Shown here one piece after another: positions 1 to 10,450 of a DNA stretch of 64,000 nucleotides. The notes under the pieces are model-generated. The model did not search any database, was not told the DNA's origin, and was given only the letters and a program-made list of their open reading frames with translations. Each line of letters starts with the position of its first letter. Within the stretch, counting starts at the first letter, position 1. Where the stretch lies: contig JTDE01000413.1 of NCBI GenBank assembly GCA_014338405.1, positions 88,022 to 152,021 on the forward strand. The letters are read 5' to 3'. Source of the stretch: Paragonimus skrjabini miyazakii (Eukaryota; Platyhelminthes; Trematoda; Plagiorchiida; Troglotrematidae). A program made the position numbers and the translations under genes.

Positions 1-1051
1 TGGCCGGAATTCCTTCAGACTTTTCATATAACGACGGGTTGGTAAACAGGTTTTACTTAGTCTGGCTCGCAATTCGTTAGTCACATATCAAACAGAGTTA
101 ACTATAACTTTTAGTTATACGGAACAGCCAACAGTCAAAAGAGGACTACTGACTGTAAATGAGAATGAACATTAGTCCACCATCTTAGCCCTGCAACTGC
201 AGTTCACATTATGAAGGTTGAAAACTCATCCACAAAATTCAGTAATTCAACCCTAAAATAGTCCGATATGTCTTAACCGATGATTGCTCAGTATATAGGG
301 CAGGCAAAAATAGTTTTCTAGCTCATAATCTATAATTTTAGCTTGCGCTGGAGTTTATGAAAACTAAAGTGGCTGACCGTAAAATCTGAACTTGTTTCTA
401 GAATGAGTAAAGCGAGATGTTGGCGCTTATTTGTAGAATCCACAAAGCAGGAGGAATCTTAATGGTCTTTCGAGTGAGAAGTCCACAGAGCAGGCTTTTA
501 GGCTAAAGTAACCACGCTTTGTTTAACGGCAGGTACTACAGAATGGTTCCTGTATCAAATTCTCCATCGATCTTCATGTCTAATATGATCGATGTCAAAT
601 TCTGATGAAGACGTCTTCTCTAGCGGGACGTTTTCGTTCGACTATTAAGGGCAGTGGGTGATAACCTTCCACACAGTTAACGAACATTAATTACTAGCCG
701 ATGTAGTATATCCGCTTCCAGCCAATACCAAGTCTTCGTCTCAGAAAATCCACGCTGGTTACACAACCTGCCAGACCGAAAGATAAGTCGAGTTCATTAT
801 GAGCGTGGACATAGGGAGGACCGAGTGCCACTGCTGAACCTACTGCACTGTAGAGATTTGCTTATTTTTGTTTGCAAACGATGTTTCATTTTTGTACAAC
901 ACCCTTTTGTATTGCATTTTGTTGAAATTGATAAAAAGTGACCTTGCAATTCAATACAAATCTTGTGCACGTCAGTCTGCTCTTCTCTCCGTTGCGCAGT
1001 CGTTTGACGATACTACACGGATCTATAATCCAATTTTTTAGCTCCGTCGTA
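1..1051. other. 3' flank of the FGF-like gene
   Basis: Unique-looking AT-rich sequence. On the minus strand, a second frame overlapping the end of exon 3 stays open from about 1113 to 886 and contains RNGEK and KVTFYQF, faintly like the missing last FGF strands. No splice arrangement I can see joins it in frame, so I leave it as possible 3' UTR. Nothing else was recognised. Confidence 0.3.
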
Positions 1052-1267
1052 CTACGAACATCGTCGCATCCCTGATCGCGCTTTAGCAGTCCACGGCAAC
1101 TCTGTGATATCACTCACTTCCGGATACTGGTAATTTGGAATATTGTGGTGGTCATCTCGAACACTTGTGAACACTTTCCTGTGAGTCAAACCCTTTTGAT
1201 TACCATAACTTGCTGGAACTTTGTAACTATTTTGTCTCATTCGTTCATTTTTGTTATCATCGATAGC
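1052..1267 (-). CDS. FGF-like ligand, exon 3 (C-terminal strands, ends early)
   Basis: Last exon found for the FGF-like gene. The acceptor CTTACCTCACTAG precedes 1267; reading in phase 0, as exon 2 requires, it stays open for 71 codons to a TAG at 1052-1054. KVFTSV at about 217-222 corresponds to the C-V-F-x-E strand of FGFs, NYQY at 231-234 to N-Y-x-x-Y, and W245 with A-R-S-G at 249-252 to the W-Y-x-A-x-x-R-x-G segment, in the right order and roughly right spacing. About 25 extra residues lie between the exon start and KVFTSV. The protein stops at MRRCS, so the last strand (T-x-x-x-Q-x-x-x-H-F-L-P in most FGFs) is missing. A GTAGTA at 1050-1055 could be a donor to a further exon beyond the left edge. 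AATACA at 908-913 (complement) is a possible poly(A) signal. This is the weakest of the three exons. Confidence 0.6.
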   Translation of the reverse strand, partial: AIDDNKNERMRQNSYKVPASYGNQKGLTHRKVFTSVRDDHHNIPNYQYPEVSDITELPWTAKARSGMRRCS

Positions 1268-2640
1268 CTAGTGAGGTAAGCTCGAATTTACTCAGTCTAT
1301 TCAGTAACTAGTCTCGACCTCTACAGCACCGTTATCGGTCAACTCACCAAGCAAATCGGCTTTGCCTTCCCAACATACGAATGCCACAAACATATTGAAC
1401 CCTTCACAGGTGATAGCAAGATGTACCCAGGTGAATTATCCACCCTTCAACTGAGCTTATGGACAGTTGCGTTTAAGTAAACAAAGCAAGAATTGGTATA
1501 GAAACACATATCTTACGCGTACCGGCAACTAGCCGCCTATTTCGATGCCAACAAAACATTTAGTAGGTGCCATGAAGCAGCAGAAATAAAAGAAAAATAA
1601 GGGAACATAAATGTTTGCAATGGAAACAAATGTTCGAAAACTGTGCCGATACATGTGCAACAACTGAGATTTGTTTTGCGGAGATGGAGAGTAAACACGA
1701 CAGTATTGATTGACTTTAACAGCTAATAGCCTGTTGCAAAGTTGGAAGAATTTATGGCCTCAAAAATAGAGAGATAAGTAGTCAACACATGGGGCCTGTG
1801 TGATCACAACAAATGTAGAGAAATATATCTGCTTCTCCAACAGTAGTCACAAACATATGAGCAACAGTGATGACCACCCTTCCCATCCATTGCCTCCTGA
1901 CTATGGGAGACTGTTGTTCCATAACACTGGCCTCTGTGGATTGGCCATTATAGTTGTCCACTCTCTGCACTTTGATGAGGAAACTAGTTTAGAGAGCTCA
2001 AATAACCTCTGGCGCTAAAGGTTTGATTGAAAATGCTAAAAGCCCATTCTGGAAACATTGGTAAAAGAAGTAGGTGTCGCCCTCACCTTTGTTTAGGTGA
2101 ATGCGTGAATTTAAGAAACACAGAATTATGTGCTATTAAATAGTATGTATATATAAGATACAAATTCTGTTTTAATTTGAGCAAAGAAGACGAATTGTTT
2201 ACGGGGCACCACTCATGCTCGAGTATGTTTGGCTGCGGGCTCGTATAGCAAACAGTCAGTGCATGAATACGAATTTGCGTTTCACGATCTTTAAGTTGGT
2301 GTTAACGCAAATCTGATAAGTCGTAAAGGTGACTATGTAGACTGTGAATGATGCAGGTTCACCTAACCCGACATTCATATATAGCCAGTGATGTGCCCGT
2401 ACGATAAACTATCTCACTGTCAGCAGAACTCCGCAGGTACGAAGCGTGTTACAACTGACATACATGAATTTCTATTTTTAGATCACCTGTTACTTCAAAT
2501 AGTCATTTCAGTCAGCCTCTTTAGAATATAATTACTAGACTGCAGTTCCGCACTTGTTACGGCTCATTGACGATGCATATCTTTGAAGCGGTCAAGGGTT
2601 GGACTGTAGCCTCATTCTGTAAACAACCGTGGTGGCCATT

Positions 2641-2860
2641 TTACTAGTGACCTCATGTAGGACACGACCGAATTGTTCTATCTGAACACTCAACCATCTT
2701 TGCTTGTGAGTAATAATTGTGTCCGTGGTCAGCATAAGCACCACTGATGAATCTTAATGAGAACGAAACTCACGAAAAGTGCTTCCTTCCAAAAGAGGTT
2801 GCGTGAAATGTCTGTCACAATGCGAAAACTGCAATCATTTGTGAATGAGGTTCCGGCATA
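2641..2860. repeat. SINE fragments in inverted arrangement, copy B
   Basis: 2641-2730 matches the minus-oriented pre-A-box part (GACCTCATGTAGGACACGACC, CTCAACCATCTTTGCTTGTGAG). 2740-2860 matches the body in plus orientation (ACTGATGAATCTTAATGAGA, GAACGAAACTC, AATGTCTGTCACAATGCG). The tRNA-like head is absent. Confidence 0.6.
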
Positions 2861-3989
2861 ACCAATGGTGAATACTTATCTCGTCTAGTATTTTTTTAGA
2901 ATATAAATGTCAGCGGGAATTATATTACTCGCAGGTCTGGCCTAACGTTTGCAGAACTATTGCTCATATAAAAATTATGTCCAGTTTGCAGCGACCAAAG
3001 TGCAAACCATTCTGAGCTGTGAAGCTTGATTAAATTTCAGAAGTTTATTGTCTATCTCATTGGGCAGAACTAATGATAACACAAGGTAGGGTAGCGGCGG
3101 AAAAGAACATCAATGCATACTTGTGCCAATATGAGTTTGTATGTATTAAAAATAAATACAGATATGCATAATGACTAGCCAAAACAGTCAGCTGATTCTA
3201 TTTCCTTTCTCATGTATTCGCTAGAGGGAGTCTTGAGTGTTTTCTGAAAATGGCTAACCTATCGGTGGATGTCAACCACAGAATGCAACAAATTAATTTG
3301 TTTGCATTGGTTTTTTTCTTAAAGGTATTTTTCGTTTGTTAATGACTGTCAGATAAGAGAAAGCATTTCACTAATACGGTTCTCTACGTTAACCCTGTGA
3401 TAATAACTGAAAAATAAACAATACAGTTTCAGTAACGACTTCATTTTCACTGCGACAGCTCGAACTGTTTTGGTAAACAAGTTGCATAAGAGGGTTAACT
3501 TTGCACATAATATAACCTGGTATCGATCAATATTTTGACATGCGCAAAAAGAACTGATCAGTGTCATTCATGCTTGAACGGTTACAGGATATTTTCTTAC
3601 TTATATTACGTTTCATTTGGTGATACGCAAAATAAAGTATTCTTCACTCATAAATGAGTTTAAAAAATTAAAATATTTGTTAGCTTTACTCAGGCCTGAT
3701 GAATTTAATTTCAGCTGTAATGCACTCAACTTTATAGTCTTTCAAAGTCCTGTTTAACTATCATCACTCCAAATAATAAGCTAATAGTCACAAAAAAATC
3801 AACATTAGAAAATGCTTTTTAAGAATGATGCCACTTTTCTTCTGCGAAATGTACTGATTACAGGTTACTCATGAAGAACGATATGTTTTGTATATTAATA
3901 AGCGCTGCTATAAGGTGCACCATTTGTGATGACGAAACGAACGGCACATACCGAGGTGTTTTGTTGAAGCCTTGTAACTTTCTTGGACA

Positions 3990-4408
3990 CTGATGAGTAG
4001 TAGGGGATTTTGTTTTTCATATAGATTAAACATCACCCACAACTGATCGCAACTGTCGCATTCCCATGAACATTTTATTTGACCACTTCCGAAAAGAAGC
4101 ACTAGACTAGAGTTGCGCCCCCACTGGAGCTTCCAGTGGCGCATATCCTTGCCACTGCCGGGACTAAAAGTCCGGCCACGCTTTTCATGAAGCAACCGTG
4201 TTTACCACTGCGCCACTGATCCCGCATTAGGCATGGACGAATTATCATATGTGAACACTCAACCACTTTCGCTTGTGAGTAATGATCAGGTTGCCCGATC
4301 GTCTCGATAGGAGAAACAGTTACTCTCTGTCAACTCCAATCGATGACCCCTCGACTAGGACTCCTGTCCAAGTTGAAATAACAGAAATCATTGACTTGTT
4401 TCTGGGAC
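3990..4408 (-). repeat. tRNA-derived SINE copy A
   Basis: Complement carries a pol III-type A box (TGGCGCAGTGGT, complement of about 4205-4217) and a B box close to GGACTTTTAGTCCCGG about 40 bases later, as in a tRNA-derived SINE. The body after it ends in the shared tail CTACTCATCA. An unusual extra part before the A box (TTGAGTGTTCACATATGATAATTCG and beyond, to about 4408) is also shared between copies, so the family unit is longer than a plain tRNA head plus body. Confidence 0.75.
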
Positions 4409-4762
4409 CCATTTATCAAATCAAAGAATGCGTCAGTTCGCATACCGTGATAAATATTCGTCGACAAAGTATTTGGTGAAAAGTTCACATGATCAGCATC
4501 CACACTCACGCACATCCTGTATCCAGGAAATAACTTTGTTCTACTCATATATTATTCTACGGTTTATTCAATATCATACGAACTACTATAATTATTGAAA
4601 AGTACGTCACTATTCCTCTTGCTTTGACCCGACTAAAACATTTTAGCGAAGACCATTAGACATATATATGTGTTTCTAGATTTTTCTGTATGCAGATGCA
4701 TAGTGGTTTATTTATTTACCATCGTACTATAGTTTATCTGAAAATATGACGCTTTTGCTTAC

Positions 4763-4923
4763 CTCGGTTGTAACAATCCCACTGGATGACATGCATACGC
4801 AGATATTCGTTTCAAAACGACGTAAAATTACAGCAACGTTGTCTCTTGGTTGAAGCAACTCCCATGGTTTTTTGTGCCTTTTTAGTTTTTGTGCTTGTAC
4901 AATCACTGATATGGTCATTTGCC
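4763..4923 (-). CDS. FGF-like ligand, exon 2 (central trefoil strands)
   Basis: Internal exon of 161 bases with strong splice sites: acceptor TTTTTATATTTCAG directly before it and donor GAG|GTAAGC directly after. It enters in phase 1 and leaves in phase 0, exactly the phases of the middle FGF core exon in vertebrates. It encodes residues 133-186 of the model. QMTISVIVQ fits the strand after the first intron. VAVILRRFETNICVCMSSSG at 162-181 fits the most conserved FGF stretch, where FGF8-type ligands have V-x-V-x-G-x-E-T-G-x-Y-I-C-M-x-x-x-G. A basic insert near 145-152 (KLKRHKKP) has no counterpart in typical FGFs and might bind heparan sulfate; that is a guess. Stops close the other two frames. 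FGF ligands are extracellular and signal through receptor tyrosine kinases with heparan sulfate as co-factor. Family assignment is by motif and gene structure, not by a database search. Confidence 0.78.
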
Positions 4924-5014
4924 CTGAAATATAAAAACATATAGTCTTGTATATAGCATCAGTAATGAGTTGTAATACAAATGATCTGAAATGGTCAAAG
5001 ACGAAGCCGGTCAC

Positions 5015-7836
5015 ACATATGCTACAACCCTGTTTGTTAAACAGTACATGAAAAAAGCCAGTGCAAAACTTGTTGAGATGATTCTGCTCTACTTGTTACA
5101 ACCAAACATTTGCAGTGCAGTTCATCCGTTCACGACGGTACACCAGACTAGAACGCTTACAATGATCACATTATACATCCAAGTGAGATTAGTTAACAAT
5201 TTGAGTTAACATTTTAAAAAAGAGATGTGATGACCTTTAGTGTCAGTTAAAAAGGAATATAGACATTTTTGCGCATATCGATATAACCTGAATGCAACCA
5301 AGTATATTCGGTGAAGTCAAATTAAACTGTGAAGCAGCACCAAAGATAAAACTTCAACACGGACATTTGTTTACTTTTAATTGAGTGGTGGAAATCTTGT
5401 TCGAAACGATAAGATAGTGCACTATGCTAACATACATCTCGCGATCGCCGTGACTTATTAAGACATTTCTGTTAACTGAGAGCTCAGAAGGCGCCCTTTG
5501 CGAGTTTGTTCACCGAGACTTAATACTTGACATGGTGTCCTAAGTTTATCAAAAGAAATATCGATTTCATTATGTCCGTAAGGACAGCTACTAACTTTAC
5601 TACGAGAAAATCAGAGGGGGGTTGCCTAGTGACGTTTCGGGAGCAGCAAGCGTGAGGTTGTTTCTGTGCACCCAGTTTGAGTTAGTAACATAATTTCAGC
5701 AGGCTCTTCGTAAGTAAAGCAACATAGATTAAACTCATACTATTCCATTATGTCCGTAATATGGCTTGCACCTTATTCGCAGTGTCAAAACTTTCACGAT
5801 CCCTGTATACTTGTCGACAGAACTATCCACAAGATTTCTGTTTGGAGCTAGATCAGAACTGCATACCGTTTAATTCAATAGATTCGCTATTTGAAGCAGG
5901 AACTCTGTCGTTGTGTAATAGACTTTTGTGCACGTTTTAAACAGAGAAGAAAATAGCTTGTGTCCAGCCTGCCACCGGGAACTTATGAGATGGTCACCAA
6001 AACGATACAGTATGTTTCTTAAATGGACTGTAAAGTTTTTCCGAAGAGGACTTAAACTGGTTAATCATTAGTTCTGTTGCGGTCATAACTTCGTCAAGTT
6101 GTTCATCGGAACAATGAACCAAAATGCGTGTCATAATATCTTTCTACTACCCTAGGATCTCACTTGGCTAGACACAACGACGGTCATCCTGGAACGTTTG
6201 GAAGAAACACTGTCTGAATCCCTTAAGTGGTCTCCTAACGAATCGCGGTATGACGCATACTCAACAACATAACAAGGTCGAAGCAGAGTAATGTTTTGTA
6301 CTATTTATATGGCAGTGTCATAATGACTATATGTAGCTGACGCACATCACTTCTAATATTCCCGGCATGTTTGCCTATTCGTTCTTTCAACTGATCTGCA
6401 AATTACTCTTTTCCTGAAAGGAGCTTCAGCTTCTGCGCACTTCGCAATTTGCAGTCATATATTCTAATCAGTCTGATCGATGAATGGATGCCACAAATTC
6501 TGAGGCTGCATATCACAGACAATTTAGGTTTGATTAAACAATCACTCACGCATATATGAATTTCGTCCTAAAACTCAAAGTAGTCAGTATAACTGAAAGT
6601 ATCTTCAAGCACTGCATACTTTAAGCAGTTGTTTAGAACCTGTATCTATTCTTGCCGTCCGATCTTGTAAACATTAAGTTCGGACAGACCTAATTAAAAT
6701 TTCTTTGGTTTCTACGGGGTTTGAAACATCAATATGAACGGCACAAGTTCACGTAAAAGTAACTTCACCATCTGAACTCCAAAAGCTGCCAGGGTAACTC
6801 GAAAATGTCGAAGTTGAACCGTATTATGCCATAAAAACAAGACATTTCAGGGGCTTTCGCAGGTGATGAAACAATTTCTTGACTTGGCAGTAGCTTTGCT
6901 GGTTTATAGCCTTAATACAGTTACATACATGCAGTGCTCAAACACGCACAATATCACTGCGGGTAATTCGTGAAGGAAAATCGCGGAATGTGTATAACAC
7001 GAATCCCCTTTCCATGCTATTCAACAACCTTAATGTGAGGGAGTCTATAACAAGGTTGCGGGTAATGTTGACGAAGTTCTACATTATTTAGGACCGCCAG
7101 ATTAAGTTCTGGATAGATGGGATTTTAGAAGTATATGTTAGCTACGAATTGTATCCATAAAGCTTTCTGTGGTTTGCAAAAATCCTAAATTTACTTGCCC
7201 AGATAAAATGTCTCAGTAATGTTTTCGGCAGTCTGACAAATCTATAGAACTTCTAAAAATCCTTCTGTTTTTAACTGCATGAAGTCTACCAAATGATATT
7301 TGGGAACGGAGTCGATAATGTTACCCAAGTTGAAGCAGTGTTTCATTTAAGCTGTGTCGACAATGCATTCTTCAGACTTTGTGCTAATACTGAGTAGATC
7401 GCTCTATTTTATGCACCTGAGGAGTGCCTTAAGATTTATTTTTATGTTACTGCATATGTTTTTATCTTCCTGTTTCGAAGCTTTCTTGATTCTGTTTTTA
7501 CTCTATCTAAATGGTGCAGTGTATTCTTTTTCAATTACAAAATGTCAGCTGTGTACATACCAAAATTAATTAAAACATAAAGAAAAATGTCGATTTTTTG
7601 TAAGGTTTTTGTCTTACGTTTTGGGTACTAAAGTATGCGAATACTTGCCGATTCTGCTCCATAGTTAAAAAGTGTCGCAAACACAGATAATAAGATTCAT
7701 TTATCTCAATATTGTGTGATATTTAAATATTCTATCCACGTTTTTAAAACAATCAAACTTTTACATACTTTACTTTGTAAGATTGTTAGGATATTTACAG
7801 GACAGATAATATTGAGAATGCATACTTGTGTTCTAG
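5015..7836. other. Intronic sequence with nothing recognised
   Basis: AT-rich, scattered short frames only, no repeat seen twice in the window. Confidence 0.4.
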
Positions 7837-7955
7837 GCGGCTTAAAGAAAAAGACAGGTAGTAGGATTGTTTCAATTCCACGGAGTCAACAAGAAAAACC
7901 GCGGAAAAGGAATTCGGGGGATAATGAACAAAATAACAATCCACCCAATATCTAG
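7837..7955 (+). CDS. Possible terminal exon, basic low-complexity C-terminus
   Basis: After TTGTGTTCTAG a frame (phase 1) reads GGLKKKTGSRIVSIP, then PRKRNSGDNEQNNNPPN and a TAG. Lys/Arg- and Asn-rich. It lies inside intron 1 on the plus strand. Could be chance; no partner exon seen. Confidence 0.15.
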
Positions 7956-7999
7956 CAGACGTACAACAACCGCAATTCACCATACAGCGGGTAATGGCT

Positions 8000-10450
8000 G
8001 GCTAGCATCAACACCATGAAGTCAAGAATCTTTTAATCTAATGTTCCTGCCGATTAACCTGTCTGAATACCCGGTTTGCTGTCCTAAACGTCTGTGCTTG
8101 GTTGATGCACTTGCAGCAAACTCTGGCAAGTTGTTTCAGGATGGGCTGATCTGGATGTTAAAAAAGTATTTCTTGCAAGTCATCTGGATCCTCTGGTAGT
8201 GTAAGCGAGTTGTGTCTGAGGTGATTACTTTTGTTGGATGTTGGGGTTGCTACTGTACGCTGAAGTGAAAGCTTATCTGATATTCCCGTAGCGCATTCAG
8301 GATTATCCAAGTTTATGCAACCTATCTGGATAGGGTAGAGAACGTAACTCGTTTTGTAACTTCACTATGTTTCCTCTCAACAAGACGTCTCCTTCCTGAA
8401 ATAAAGTTAACCAACGTAGATATTTAGCTCACGATGGGGGCAAACTAAGGATTTGAACATAGCGATGAAAGATTTGGAGTAAATCCGTCCAACCAGCCTT
8501 GGCTATTTTCGGCACTGACAAACTGCTGGCAGAATAGTCAAGATTGTTCGGGACAGTGGTGCCCAAGTCGAGCTAGCGTACGATGACACCCAATCGTCCG
8601 TTCTGTACAGCCTGTATGGTCCAGGCACATCGCTTTGTATCTAGTCGTGTTAAAAAAGTCGGTTGTCTGTGATTCAACAGTGTAGTCTGTTGAAGTCACT
8701 GTTCAACTTCTTACTTTAGTCGTATTATCCACTATAAGCCAAATTTTAAGGTTAGCTTACAATAGCAACGGAAATTTGACAAGCTGTGTGATGTCGAGCA
8801 CAACTAGTAAACAGCAGCTTTCCTAGTCTGGAACCTTGTGACACACTGCTTAAAAACAATGGTCTGAAAATGTCCAGTTCTGTTTGATGTTACACAAGCG
8901 ATCTTGGAGGTCGCTGGTAATCCAAAGGATTAGACGCCTTTTTACACCATTAATATGAAGTTTGAGGGAAGTATATGAAAATCAGTTAAGCTGGTTGGCC
9001 TCCATCAGTCGCCTTCGTGCGATCAGCAATTTACCATTAGCAATTTACCAGCACACAAAAATCGCTTTCCATATTTGTGTTGACTGTCAGATAACAATAC
9101 AAATCAAGTGTAGGCTTACGTAACGAGTCATCAATAAGGCTGTCAATGACATTTGTGGCCGCCGATAACTATCGGACTGATTGCGATCACCACCTTTAAA
9201 GATGTCGACACCGTCTACACTTTCCATGCTGTGAGACGATTGCTTTGTTTGAGGGGTCGATTAAAATTACACAAAGCGGCCTTGACAACTCTTTAGCGCA
9301 CCCCTTTAGTGGTAGAGAAGAAAGGAGCTTAGGACCTGAACAAAGTATCTTAAAAACTTTGATAGCTTTTCGAAAACGTTGTGTGGTGAGTTAGCAACTG
9401 TTCTTGAGGCGTTAAAAGTGTTGGTACTGATTTTGTGGAGCTGATAGCAAACACTTTCCGATAATGAATACCAGGAGTATTGATAGCTTGTGTCTATGAG
9501 ATAGTCATATACCGTGTGTGGTACGACTGTGGAATAGTTGGACGGCGTTTGTTGATGAATATAACAGAGCTATAGAAAAGTTAAGATTGATAATAATGAC
9601 GTTTGTCAGCCCTCATGGCTGTTGTTGCCTAGCTGCAGACTATACAGCATTCAATGTATGAATTTTCAGTTCTCTCAAACTGACACATGAACCGGAGTGA
9701 TCCGTTTACTGTGACGAAATGTCTTGTGCCGTGTCGGAGTTGGTTTCTGCTTTTGGGTCATCTAAGTTACGTGGTCAGAATATACTTGCCGATGACTTCA
9801 ATAATGGTCTCTATGATATATTGCCAACGGTGATCAGGTGATAGGCATGCTGAGTTCTTTCCTCATGAATATCTGGTTTGTTTTCTTAAAGTTCCTTTTG
9901 AAGTTTTGAGTGGCATTACCAGCTTTATTTCGCCCATTAAGTAAAATATGATCTCTATGGTTATTACCAAGACGGGGACTAATTTGCAAGTCGTTATCCG
10001 CATTTTTCGCTGGTTAGAATATAACCAGGACTTGAGGCTTCCAAAAGGAAACTCCCTTTGCATAAGTCCTATGATATATTCAATCAAGTCGAAATACATG
10101 GTTGCATTTTAAAACTCAAGGTGGATGATGTGAATTGTTGTCGTAGTCCATCTCAGGATAACTTAAATCACACATAAGTAGGACCTGTGGGACTCCTATA
10201 AAAGTCAGCATGCGCACGGCGTGTTTGACCAGCAAGCCAGATTGGGGTCATTAACTCACACCGACCAGATAAATGGATGTTTGTTAAAGAGCATAATGAG
10301 CCATACAGTTCCAGGCAAGTTTAAAAGTACCGGGGTATATATCGCCGATGTATTGGGCCAATTGTCAAAATAATGGGTCACACTACCACCTTTCGCATAT
10401 TGACGATCGTGGCTGTACACAGCAGTAGTTTTTATCCTAATTTTTCCGTT
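8000..10450 (-). mobile_element. Degenerate CR1-like non-LTR retrotransposon
   Basis: Reading the minus strand through several stops and frameshifts gives, from high to low coordinates: DLQISPRLGNNHRDHILLN near 10.0 kb, the P-P-L-G-x-S-D-H end of the LINE endonuclease; IFKGGDRNQSDSYR near 9.2 kb, the I-F-K-x-G-D-x-x-x-x-x-N-Y-R-P motif of the reverse transcriptase; VSQGSRLGKLLF near 8.87 kb, the V-P-Q-G-S-V-L-G-P-L-L-F motif; and ANLKIW near 8.76 kb, a decayed F-A-D-D-x-K-x-W catalytic box in which one or both catalytic aspartates are lost. Order and orientation match a CR1/jockey-type ORF2. The copy cannot encode an active enzyme. Ends are not defined; the sequence after 8.7 kb (minus sense) is too decayed to assign. 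Confidence 0.7.

Larger units (their letters stand above)
1268..4762 (-). other. Intron 2 of the FGF-like gene
   Basis: About 3.5 kb between donor GTAAGC (4757-4762) and acceptor CTCACTAG (1268-1275). Phase 0. It contains a SINE copy at 3990-4408 and a broken inverted SINE fragment near 2641-2860. No other coding signal was recognised in it. Confidence 0.55.

Noticed and set aside
886..1113. Minus-strand frame of 75 codons as the FGF C-terminus
   Set aside because: Overlaps exon 3 in another frame and has a poor acceptor; kept only as a remark in the finding on the missing strands.
4205..4217. A box of SINE copy A as a true tRNA gene
   Set aside because: No cloverleaf with matching acceptor stems, and the surrounding sequence recurs in other SINE copies.
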